NCBI GenBank assembly: GCA_963930775.1
Contig: OZ005705.1
Coordinates: 4,092,001 to 4,156,000, forward strand
Reading direction: 5' to 3'
Source: Cliona cf. orientalis
Lineage: Eukaryota; Porifera; Demospongiae; Clionaida; Clionaidae
Length of the DNA: 64,000 nt
Positions 45,801-57,800 of this stretch are shown piece by piece; position 1 is the stretch's first letter, and each line of letters starts with the position of its first letter. A program made the translations under genes and the position numbers. The notes beneath the pieces were generated by a model. It had not been told where the DNA came from, did no database searches, and saw only the letters and a program-made list of their open reading frames with translations.

Positions 45801-48800
45801 TGTGGTTAAAGTTATAATCATTCAGAATCGTTAATGTGGGATACAGCACGACTTGCATGTGTGCATGGCATAAATTTAGAGGTACCGTAGATCTAGGGGA
45901 AGCATGCCTTAACCATACACAGGCTGTCCACTGGTTGGCTTCTCCACCTTCACTGTTGGTGTAGGTGTGACTGTGGTAGAACACTGGGCTGGTGGTGGTC
46001 AGTCTTGTGTTTTATAAAGAGGAGGGGAAGAATATAAGGGGAGGGGGGTCATACAGATAGCCATAGGTTATCGGGCTGAAGCGGGGGTGGGTAGGAAAGA
46101 GGAAGGGTTTTGTGTGGGGTGGTTGTAATCTGCCCATCTCTGTAGGTGCTGCTCCAATGTTAGAGGTTCACTCGACACAGGCACTATTGAAGTTGGCATC
46201 ATTTACACCACTGGAGGCGGAGAGCACACAGGTCCCTTGGTCCTCAATGGTGACCCCGTACAACACTGCTGAATGGGAAAGAGGTTTGGCCTCTCATCCA
46301 GACCAAAAGTTTGCGAGATATGTGTGCTCAGGAATCCGAGAAGGGTTTCGCATTGGGTATGACTACAATGAGCCTCCATTTCCCAGGCTCCGACTTCGGG
46401 CGGGATCACTCCGAATGGACTAGCGTGCACCTGTGGAAAGTTTCCACTCTTCAATGGCCCCACTAATCGCTTTGCCTCACACTCTGCCCCTAAATATGAC
46501 TCTACCACCTGCCTGTGCTCCAGGGCTGACTTCCTGTTCCTTTTCGAGGATCTGCTGCAGTGCTGACAGTATCCCCACGCGGCAAAAGTATTAATGACGG
46601 CATCAACAATGAACTCTGTTCAGTGAGTTACCTTCCGATTGATGAGGTGGCCTCCTGGGTGGTACAAGCAGGGAGGGGTGCACTAATGGCTAAGTTTGAT
46701 TTGAAGTCAGCCTACAGGCAAGTGCCAGTACATCCACATGATCGCAAACTGCTGGGAATGGAGTGGTAGGGACACATCTATGTCAGGGTTTTATACAGAA
46801 TTTTTCATCAGAGGGGGGAAATCATAGCGTGCGGCAATATACTCAAACTAGGGGGGTCTGGGGGCATGCCCCCCCAGGAAGATTTTGAAATTTATGACCT
46901 CTGAGACTGCTTCTGGTGGCTTCTGAGACTACTTTCACAAGCAAAAAGATTGATTATTGGACAAAAAACTATGAGTATTATTATGATAGTTGGCAAATTT
47001 CAGGGGGGGGGGGGGGAAATGCCAGGCAGGGGGGGGGGGATATCCCCTGGTTCCCCCCCCCTCTAAATAAATCACTGTATGTGGATACCACGCTGCCATT
47101 CGGCCTCAGGTCACCTCCTACAATCTTTAGTGCAGTGGCTGACGCCTTGGCCTATATGATCCGGCAGAAGATACGTGACAAGGTGAAGCTAGGCCACTAC
47201 CTAGATGATTATGTGGTGGTTACTAGTGCTGACTGGAAGGTGGCAAGGGAGGCCTTGTCATATGCATAGGAAGTTTGAGAGACTACCGGGTCTCCCGTAG
47301 CAGAAGAGAAAACAGAGGGCCCGGCCACGGAAATCACACTGTTGGGTATCGAACTTGACTCAGTGAAGAGGCAGCTACGGCTTCCCTCAGACAAGCTGAG
47401 AAAAATGCGAGAGTTGGTGGAGAAGTGGAGCAAACGCAAGGCCTGCCAGAAACGTGAATTACAATCGCTGGCCGGCTATCTGTGCCACGCTTGTAAAGTG
47501 GTAAGGCCCGGGAGACGGTTCCTGCGGGGCGTGTTCAGCTTGCTGTCTCAGTTTCGGCGGGATGATCACATGATTCGCTTGAATGCAGCATTCCGTGCTG
47601 GTCTGGAGTGGTGGCATGCATTTGCTAGCTCATGGAATGGGATTTCCATGATGGATGAGAGTGTAACATTCCCTGAAGCACAAGTTTGATGGGATGCCTC
47701 CGGCAGCTGGGGGTGTGGGGCACTGTGGGGAACGGAGTGGTTGCAAATAGCTTGGGAAGACTGCAGGTGGTTTGAAGCTACCCCCATTGCAGCAAAGGAA
47801 CTGCTGCCAATTATACTGTCGGTTGTAGAGTGGGGCATGCGTTGGCACGGTCGGAGGGTTCTGTTTCACTGTGATAATGAAGCGGTAGTTGCGACATTAA
47901 AAGGTGGCTACAGAGTTAGCTATCCAGGCAGTTCATGTGCCAGGGGTTGAAAATGGGGCAGCAGATAGTGTTTCAAGGAATAATTTGAAACGTTTTTTCT
48001 CTCTCACGAAATGAGTATATATATCGGGGCAGAGACGTTATCTGACATTCTGTACTAAACTGGGCATCACCCCATTTCCATTGGTGGAACTCCAGTTGTG
48101 CAAGTTTGTGGCCCATTTGGAGGAAGATGTCCTTCAGTTCTCCTCGATAAAGGGATATCTGTCAGCTATTCGGCGCTTGCAGATTCTTGGAGGAATGGGA
48201 GATCCGTTTGTAGCCTCTTGGCCATTGCTAGAGGCAGCACTCCATGGTGTCAAGCTTCGCAGGGCAAAGTCCAAGGAGTCACGCCCCCGTACAAGGATGC
48301 CGGTTACCCCCACAGTGTTGCACAATCTTAGGGGTGTATGGGAGAAGGAAGGACAGAAGTTTGATAACATCATGCTCTGGGCAGCATGCTGTATGTGTTT
48401 TTTTGGCTTCCTTCGTTCAGGGGAGGTATGCGTCCCATCCATGAAGGAATATGACGCCGAGCAACATCTGAGTGTTGGAGATGTGGCATTGGACTCTGTA
48501 AAATCTCCCTCTCTAGTTAGGGTTTCAATAAAGGCCTCAAAGACGGACCCCTTTCGCAGGGGTATGAACGTGTTCCTGGGAAAGACAAACAATGACCTGT
48601 GTCCGGTGGCAGCAGTGGGTGCGTATCTGGCCTGTCATGGGAGTAAACCAGGGCTTTTCTTTATCTTCCAGTCTAGCTCACCCCTGTCAAGAGAGATGTT
48701 TGTTCGTCGTGTGAGGGCAGCTCGGAGTGAAGCAGGAGTTGAGGCAACCCAGTACTTGGGTCATAGCTTTCGAATTGGAGCGGCCACGGTAGCTGCAGCT

Positions 48801-51800
48801 GTTAGGATTGAAGATTGTATGATCAAGGCCCTGGGACGGTGGGATAGTGCTGCTTACCTGTCGTACATACACATTCCCAGGGAGCGGTTGGCTGCAGTGT
48901 CAGGGAGGTTGGCCCAGTGATGTCGTGTACCCAACTCTTACTGTTTTCCAGTTTGTATACGTTAATATTATGTTGTGTATGATTTGGCTGTTGTCAGATT
49001 ACAGTAATAATTTCTCTAATACTATTATGTGCTGGATGGTTGGGGAAGGGCTATAGGGCTAGGGGGGCCGGGTGGGGTTATTCCTGTCGGCTTGGGGGAG
49101 AAGCCTTAGGGGCTCCCTTTTGGTGGCCGCTGGGAGCCTGGGGGGTACTGAGCATTAGTGGGCTCCCCATGTTGGCACCCAAGCCTGGGGGTGGGTATAG
49201 GGGGCTTGACCACAACCTGATGGGAGTGGGGGCGGAGATTCCCCCCCACGGAGAAATCCCTGGCTACCTTCCGCCAACCCTATAGCTTTGGTGAGGTGTT
49301 GTCTGAATGAACTGTTAAATGCAATTTAACCCTTGGGTTAAAAGGAATGATCTTCATGGGGGTGTGGGCTCCAATGGCATTGCATGACAGAACTTGTGGA
49401 TGGGTAAGGGTCGCCAGGGCTGGAGGGCTGTGGAGTGTGTGGCAGAGCCTGAGCATGCGCACACTAGCAGAGTTATTGGCGGCCTTGTGGCTACATGTAC
49501 AACGTTTGGCTCTGTGATTTTCCCGCCCGCCTGCCGTGTCAGAGAGGGTAGGGTGTTAGTTCTTAGCACTTGCTTTCTCCACTGGGCTCCTACCAGGGTT
49601 GCCTAGTGTGACTGGGGCTAGGGGTAGGTTATGGTGGCCGCTGGGAGCCTGGGGGGCAATGAGCATTAGGGGGCTCCCCGCGTTGGCCCCCAAGCCTGGG
49701 GGTGGGTATAGGGGGCTTGATCACAGCCTGATGGGAGTGGGGGCGGAAATTCCCCCCCCCCCCCCCCCCCCCCACGGAGAAACCCCTAGCTACCTTCCGC
49801 CAACCCTTTAGCTTGGGTGAGGTGTTGTCTGAATGAATGAACTGTTAACAGATAAAATCATTTCTTTCATTGTATTTAGGTGATTTTCTGATTTATACTA
49901 GATAGCTCAGTGATTTATAAAAATCAAAAGCTCCACCCCTAGGGCGAGGTCAAGACGTCCATTCCCCCAACAATCCCCTGTCTTCCCCCACCTATGCCCG
50001 TACAGGGGGTAGTGGGGCATAACATGTACTGACAGGTGCATAAGGCTTACTATATAATATGACACAAATAGCTAATTTGCTAGCTGTAGCTACTGTTTTT
50101 ATTGCCTTATGTACTCTAAATATCTACATTTTACTGTTAGTGAGGGGGGGCTTATACACGAGATAAAACTACCTATGCAGAAACTTGAGCTAACATTGCA
50201 GGGGGGGGGCAAAATTGCGGGATTCTACAGTATAATCAAAACTTAAAGTACTAAATAAAATTATCACTGATTGTCATTCTCCATATCTATTCTATAAACC
50301 AGGAGCATATGCTGCTTGCGGTAACTATCCAAACGAAATTGGCCAGATATTGATATCTAAAAACCCGGAGTGAATGCTTACTCACCACCAATCTTCTTTT
50401 AGCAGCTGTGCACAGTGTTAGAGTGAAATAAATGCAAACATTTGAAGCTGGGTTACATACCTTGGCCCCCCTCCCATGGGCAGTTCACTTTACATGTGCA
50501 TTAGGCTCAAACAAGGGGCGGGCTGACATTCGAGGTATCATCTATACTGTGCTCTATGAAGCACACAAAATGGTGCGAATAGTGGGTGACATCTTAGGTT
50601 CAGCATCCTGTACCATGGCAAAGCAGTGTTATTTGCAGCTCACAGTGTGTGCGTGCAAATCAGTCTCACCACATCATCAGGCTGAGAAAATCTTAGTCTT
50701 GCAGACGAGGGCCCACTATGGATTGTCTACCCATCCCAAAGTTATGCTTCAATATCCTGCTAAGGTCTAAGACTTATTTGAAAGAGTGCCCACCTAGCGC
50801 AAAATACATGCACATGCTATAGTTTACATTGCTGCACATGAAAAGGACACACATTTCTGCAGTTTCAAGTACAATTCTAAAATTTATATTCAACCACTGC
50901 AATTTAATTAAGACTTTGGGTACAACTATGATCATAACAGTTGGATACAATTTAATTGGTTGCTCTCTCAGAACACAGTGCATCACTACCTTTCAGCGGT
51001 TTAAGAAAATTTCCCGGAACCATTCCCTTCCTGCCTTTCTCATCTTTGGCAATATACCAGTACATCTCCTGTATACAGACATATCAATACCCATACACTG
51101 AATAACTGCTTCTTTAAAGGTTCTGCAACAGAAATTGCACATAATATTATGTAGGAAGCTGATGCATACTTGCCAAAGCACTGTGACTAACAGGAGTTAA
51201 TTGCTGGGTTGTCCCCGCTTGCCCTGTTCTATCTAGAGTTCCGCTGGTTCATGACCAGAGTTAAGTGTTGGTGGAAGGGCCTGTGTGGTAAGCTGGCTGC
51301 CGGACCTCTACCATGCACCGTGCTGGGGGCCCACCGAGATGGATGCCGAGCGGGCCCCCAGACCCCGTGTGTCGGCGGCGCCTCCTAACGCAGAAGGCTT
51401 GGGGTCCACATAACCAGGGGGAGTGGCGCCACTTCCCCCACATCCAACATCACCACACAGGGCTAATCACGCCGACTATGTCGGCGGAGGTAACAAAAAT
51501 AAGCAAACAACCAAAGAAACAAAAGAGCACACAGCCCCACACACCCACATACACACACACACGCACGCACACACACCCACAACCATACGACCATACAGGA
51601 GGAGGGAGGGCGGGGCAACGAACGATTCTCTGCACTCCCTCTTCCTGATGCTTCAGCTGAGTTAAGCTGGTAGCCAAGCCAAGATACCCAAGACCTGCAG
51701 TCAAGCAGCTTTATGTAGGACGGGCTACTTCCTGCCAAACCGGTTGTAACCTGCTGAGGGCCATGTATCGATATGGCACCGAACTTATGTTTGGCGCCAT

Positions 51801-54800
51801 GCTGGCCCTTGCATGTGCAAGTCGCTTAGCGCGCCTGCGCGCGCAGGGCAGGGGACTCCCCGATTAATTAACCTGCTTTAAATGTGACCATTAAAACCTC
51901 ATAAAATGCAGTTGTCATCTATTAACCATGATTATTAAAATGCTTACCTCACAAGGACTGACAATAGTAATCTTATCCCCCAGCTTGAATGAGAGATCCT
52001 ACAGATAGACAAGGGCGTAACTAGAAATTCTTATATACTGACGCAGGTAATAAAGATTGCATGCGAAGTTTTAGCCACACCCCTTTAGGGGTCAAACCAC
52101 GCCCATTTTCAGATGTTCTACCACGATCGTAGTAACGTAGCAAGGCTTCTTCAGTCTAGAATGGTATGAAAATCCAGATCATATGATATTACTTACATCA
52201 TCTCAGAGAGAGATACATGTATCTGTCTAGCTCTCTTACGGAGCTACATGTATACCTTCTGCCATAGCAAAAGTTCGAGTGCTTAGTCAGCAAACAAACT
52301 TGTCATGGCATGCACGTGGCACAGTGAGTATACAGCTGATGACTGAGGCAGCTGCCTTGGTTGCCTCAATGGTAGATGCGCCCTTGGATAGATAATACAC
52401 ACTTAGGAACTTATGATGCAGCACTTGTAGTAGCATGAAGTCTAACTACAAAGTGCTTCAATCAAAGAACTTTAACTAAGTACATGAGCCTATAGCAGGT
52501 ACCTACTGCACTCTCTATACACACTGTAGCACTAACTGAATGAAGTACTATCGTGCAAAACCCTTGGCACAATGCAATAGCTAGCCTACATTTTGTAAAT
52601 AGCAAATTGGTATTTTTTGTAAGCTAAGCTAACTCAAGGGCACTCAAGCACCCCCCCCCCCAGCCAAGATAGCATACAGGCTTCTAGTTCTATAGACACA
52701 GCTAGCTCTAGCATCCCCCTTCTAGCCAAAATGACATACATTTATGTAAATTCTGACTGATAAACCCGACTGTAGGGGCAAAAATCAAAAATTCGAGTTT
52801 CACCGACTTTTCCATGCTCTTTGGTTGCATGTTTGCCTCGTTTCACAGCAATTAAGTAGGTGTGGATTCACAAAGCGTGGCGTAGTCAAAATTTTCGCAC
52901 GCGCTTATTTAATTTAGCACCCCCTTAATTTTTTTTGCACGCCATTACACAATAGTACCATGTGCATGCCAGATCAGCAGATCTAGTGCATACAAAGAAA
53001 GTAAAGCCAATAAGCATAGTTAATTGTCCACTATAACCAGTGATGAGTCATCCAGTTATAAGAACTATCGCTATATGTACACACTAGTCTTCATGAAAGG
53101 AGGTGATCGCCGTCTCTTTTATCCATTTGGAGCTCGTCAAGAAGCGAAGAAGGCAGCAGTGGTCAGCAAATGTCACCAGAACTTTTAAACAAAGCGTTTT
53201 CAACGAAATCCACACAATACATAGGTTGAAAATAACATGAGAAGCCTAACGGTACCTTGTTTTCAACATAATATAAACCTGTATGTTACAGGAGCTAGCT
53301 TGATAACAGACAGACAGATACACACACAGAATGACTATTGTAACCTTCACGCATGCGTCAAGGGCGTAAATACAGAAATTTTGTTATAAGAAATAATATT
53401 ATGTTTGTGTTAAAAAATTTCGTGAGAAGAATACAATGCCACGTTAGCAAAAACACATAGCTTTGCAGCTGCCATCGCTATAAAAATATTTTCACAAAAA
53501 AGTTTTAGAGTTATATCACTATTATAGAGTCCAATTCTTGTAAATATAATGTATAACGTTAACGCTCAAAATATCTTAGCTGTGTGCCATACAAAAAGTC
53601 CAACCACTATCCATGCATGCAGACACACGGCTGGATAATTAGCTACATAGCATAGGTCGGTAGACTCTATAACTAGGGATGGCCTGGATATGCCATAATA
53701 TATGTAATACGTTACAAAAACGTGAATAACTAGTAACTTAAACTTTAATTATACTACACAGCAAAATATCCACATGTCCGTACACGGCTGTGTAATTATA
53801 CGGCTCCATAAGGATCCGTATATGGAAGTGTAACGGCCCGTGGACGACTACGGCCAAGAACGTAGACGTAGCTTACGGCTTGCCTACAGGCTGTGGACCT
53901 CCACGGGCGCAGTACAGGCCGTACATTCACGTTGTAACTGACATGGAATATATACGTAGACGTACGTGAGCGTATTTAGGAGCAATGTAACAGCCTGTGG
54001 TACCTACATCCATGCTACGGACTGTATCTTCAGCGCTGGAAAAGACCGTGGGATGCATGGTCAAGTGGGCGGAGCAGCCGTTGCCAGGCCAACTATCTAT
54101 GGGCCAGAATTGGATAAAATCTTTTGACTAGGGGTGCATTCGGAGGTGAGGCTTCCATGCATGATATTTGCACGCCAGGACAGAGTGGCTGAGTGTATAT
54201 GCATTCTCTCCTCACACTCAGCTAGCTGCAAACTGCATCTTTGAAGGCTCAAGCACAAAAATGGAGGTGAGCAATGAGACTCTAAATAATGCACGCCATA
54301 ATAGTTGGCAGGTTTCCCATGGTGTGATTCTAGATGAACAATACTTTAATACGGTAAACAAAGGATAAGTAATAGTAAATTTGATATAATATAGACCTAT
54401 TGTAAATATTTGCAGTGATATACTGGAGTACCAGACGTGTCACCTGGGATTTATGTGATCATAAACAGTACGTTTTTGTCGCTACAATAGTTTATAAAGC
54501 ATGGCTGTACTCAAGCCTGTATGTATTTGTGCTCTAGATCCATTGAACATACATGTGAAACTGTAACAGTAGCCATGGGCGGAGGACACGCGTCTATGTA
54601 TAACTTGTACTAGCAGCTAGGGTTCTCTCCACACTGGTCGGTTCTGGTAAAGGGACGACCAGTTCTGGTACAGGGCCGACCAGTTGCTAGCTCAAAATTA
54701 CTCAAATTTACCACCATTCACCTATAGCTGTGGTGCACTACAAATGGCTACATAGACTCTTGGTCACACTTTGGGCACGCTATATAACCACTAATTTCAT

Positions 54801-57800
54801 AGTAACCACAGTTTACAAGTACATTACTACAGCCACCACTAGGCTTGTCTGCATACACATCTCAAGATTTACCACCTCTCAAAATTTCTGGGGAGAACCC
54901 TGTACTAGTGAGCGCTAAATGGTGCTATTGCTCAATCATTGTGTATGGGCGCCAGCCAACTAAGTGATATGTTGAAGCACACTGGGGTTAGTCTAACATA
55001 CATGTATGAAACCTTGAGAAAACGGATGCTTGCCTTCTTAGCAAACGAGCAGCAAAGGCAACCTCTGTACATTTTCACCATAGAGTCTTCTATATCCAAA
55101 GGAATGTTAATTTATTCGCATTTAATTCTTATTCACGGACACCATAAATACGTGGCATCATACATTCCTCAGTGACACGGGCCCGATACACGTTTAGCCA
55201 GACCCCTTCTCTCCGCGTGCGTGAAAGGGGGCTGGGCACGAGACTAGTTGGGACTATATAGAGTGCCTTAGATATAGAATGATAGTAGTTCTCATTAGCC
55301 TTGTCCACTGGGATAGTCTAATTCCTAATGTTTCTGTGCGTTAGCTGATCATTTTTGCGATGTTTGGTGATCCCTACACAACCCTATCGTTTTTACTGTA
55401 TTGGCGAAAACTATTCCACCAAATGCAAAGGTAGCGGGACTTGGCGAAAGTTTTATCCAGCAAAAATTTCTTATCCACACAAAAGAAGTACGAAGATATT
55501 ATCCAAGTCTATATATAGTCACAGTGTACTGCAACGAGGTGCACATAATGCAACACATCGCAGGGCTACGTTTAGGACTTCGGGGTTGAAATGGCTTTTT
55601 CTGTGTACCGCAAGGAGCATATCAAAGCCACACTACAAACCTCAATTGCCCCCCCCCCCCCACCACCACCCTAGTCTCGTGGAGCCAGATCCTTACTAGT
55701 CTCGTGCCCAGCCCCCTTCATGCATGCGCGAGAAAGGGTCTGGTCAAAAGGGTCGCACTTCCTTGTCCTCGAGGTATGTATACTGCGGCCCAACCAGATT
55801 GCAGAACCATGGTCACATGACATTAGTGGAATATACATGTAATTATGCGTGGTCCGTAAGCACGCACGTGTGATCGGTCTATACGGTACGGTACGGATCG
55901 CGGAAGTGGCGGTTAGTTTCTATTTTACGCATACCAGAATTGCCAATTATTGCATTCCAGCCGAACGCGTTAGTGCAACCCTTTTGATCAGACCCTTTCT
56001 CGCGCGTGCATGAAGGGGGCTGGGCACGAGACTAGATCCTTACATGTACGTGGGGGGAGGGGGGGGGTGGTTTGATGACTTCAGTTTTTCTGCATTACAT
56101 ATCTGCAATAACCATGCGTTGTCATTGCACGCTCATTAAAAAAATGACAGGCAAGCATGTGCCATGCATTGCATTTCAGCAGCACAACTCTGAGTATAGC
56201 AAGTCACCAGACCCTCTCCCCCTGCGTAAGGGTTTGGCTCCGCACTCCCCCTCCCAACCACCACACACACAAATGCAGCCCAGCATGGTGTTGACTTACA
56301 ACGCTTTGTGTCATAATGTTAAGGCCATGCAAAGTTAATCTTCTATTTCTCGTCCCCACCCGCACATACATTAATCCCTCCGTGTGTAGGGATGGCCCGG
56401 ATATGCCATACATGTAATACATTACAAATACCCAAGTATCTCAAAATACCGTAGAAACTGGTTGTTAAGCGAATGCGCTTATAACACGCGGCAGCAAGAA
56501 AATATGCGCTTAACAGGAAGCATGCGCTTAATTAAAAGTGCTAAAACACGGTAGGTGGGGCGTGCGTAAAGAACGTGTCGAGGGTAGAAAGGCATACAGC
56601 GATGGCCAAGAAGCGACCAGAGAGCGTAATTCTCGACGTTTTCTTCTCCAGCCTACTTTTAGCCTTCTTTCTGGGCTCGTGTAACCCATCGCTCGTCATT
56701 CAGGTGGCTTGTTGGGCATGTGCACCTAACAAAGAGCGGTAAAGCTCGCACAAAACTATGCGCTTAATAAAAAGTATGCGCTTAATAGCGAGCAGCGCTT
56801 AACAACCAGTTTCTACAGTATGTACAGTGCAACCAAGCTAGAGAGCAAAACTTTTTAAAACCATATTTTTGGGTTAAAAACTACACAGACAAACCTACTT
56901 GATATCAAAATGGCCACAACAATCATTTTTATTGTGTTTTATAAAATTGCAAATTTCCCATATATAGCTAATACAGAAGCCACATATGTGCAGGCCAGTT
57001 TTCATAGATTTTTCACTGATTTTGGATAAAAGTGGTTATATCTCGGAAGTGGTAAGGAGTCAAGACTTCAAATTTGGGATTTAGTAACTTTATTACAAGT
57101 GCTATCAGCCCACCAAGTGGAATTTCTTAACTAGAACTAAATAGGAAAATATGTGCCTAACATATTTGGCCCTCCGAAGGGGATTTACGGATAATATCTG
57201 GTTAGCAATGCACTGCACAGCCTCTACACTCATGTCCAATTAACTTCATATGGATGTGCATGACTGGGTAGAGTGTACACCCTTAACCGAAAACAATACT
57301 CTTTTAATGTGCCTAACATATTTTGGAGAGCCGTGTTATCTTATGAAGCCATAAAAATGGAAGTATTCATGGTTACATCCCATAATTTAAATTCTAAGTA
57401 GAGTTTGTGTTGAAGAAGATTGGTACAAAATTTCAAACTCTTATCTATAATAGATTTTTTTATGAGTCAAAATAGGCTCAAATTCTGAAATAAAAAAGTT
57501 TTGCTCTCTTGCTTGGTTGCACTGTAGTTTTGTGAAATTTCTAAGTGTGAAAATCAGAATCTCCAGCAAATTATCTATCTAACAAGACCAAGATCATTCA
57601 TCAAATCAATTGTACACTTGTACAAGAGATAATCGTATCTACTATACATCCCTACGCTTGCTCTTTGGGAGGTACAAAAATAACCATGCAGTAATAATGC
57701 GATTGAATCAAAACTGATAAACTCGAACCATTATGACAACTAGGGAGCAACCTGAATATCTCGCACATATTGCACTCAACAAACACGTTGACATTAATAC

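Larger units (their letters stand above)
46112..47950 (+). pseudogene. DIRS-type reverse transcriptase and RNase H, broken
   Basis: N-terminal block (46250-46385): PYNTAEWERGL, SGIREGFRIGY. Next, 46388-46535 lies in inverted orientation (see separate entry). The frame resumes with SPRGKSINDGI, KFDLKSAYRQVPVHP and LGMEW at 46565-46770, is split by a MITE (46784-47079), then continues LPFGLRSPPTIFSA and YLDDYVVV (catalytic aspartates intact, near 47200). Frame 47342-47689 gives the connection region (QSLAGYLCHACKVV). RNase H (47690-47950) includes KELLPIILSVVEW and FHCDNEAVV. Stops at 46768, 47267 and 47687 separate the pieces. Confidence 0.82.
43369..49848 (+). mobile_element. Ngaro-like tyrosine-recombinase retrotransposon (DIRS order)
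   Basis: Split direct repeats in the order A1 (43369-43580), body, B1 (about 49056-49318), A2 (49319-49520), B2 (about 49614-49848). A1 and A2 share AATGATCTTCATGGGGGTGT and GAGCCTGAGCATGCGCACAC with few differences. B1 and B2 share TGGTGGCCGCTGGGAGCCTG and GAATGAACTGTTAA. The body encodes a gag-like protein, a DIRS-type reverse transcriptase with RNase H, and a tyrosine recombinase. This A1-B1-A2-B2 layout is that of Ngaro and related PAT elements, which integrate with the recombinase instead of a DDE integrase. Higher GC than the surroundings. The copy is inactivated in the reverse transcriptase. Confidence 0.88.
43244..50040. mobile_element. Middle layer of nest: TGCACCT...ATGCCCCACT MITE, Harbinger-like TAA target
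   Basis: TAA at 43241-43243 and 50041-50043 flanks inverted ends TGCACCTATTAATATTATGC and the complement of TGCACCTGTCAGTACATGTT, both continuing into ATGCCCCACT and CCCCTGTACGG. Removing the Ngaro-like element leaves about 317 bp. TAA target duplication fits PIF/Harbinger; no transposase is present. Confidence 0.7.
43025..50232. mobile_element. Outer layer of nest: TACCGTAGAATCCC MITE split by 6.8 kb
   Basis: The left part (43025-43243) and right part (50041-50232) together align, inverted, with the intact 357-bp copy at 28174-28530. Shared landmarks: CGAGAAAAATGACAAAGTAA, ATATGACACAAATAGCTAAT, TTTCTGCATAGGTAGTTTTA. The ends are TGTAGAATCCTGCG and GGGATTCTACAGTA. Contains GACGACCATTACC at 43146-43158 and a 28-base C run at 43049-43076. 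Confidence 0.75.

Noticed and set aside
51423-51738. Frames with threonine/histidine- or cysteine/valine-rich translations
   Set aside because: They translate the CACA-rich stretch on both strands.
54259-54466. Two adjacent exon-like segments on the plus strand
   Set aside because: They do not join in phase without a stop, so no gene was called.
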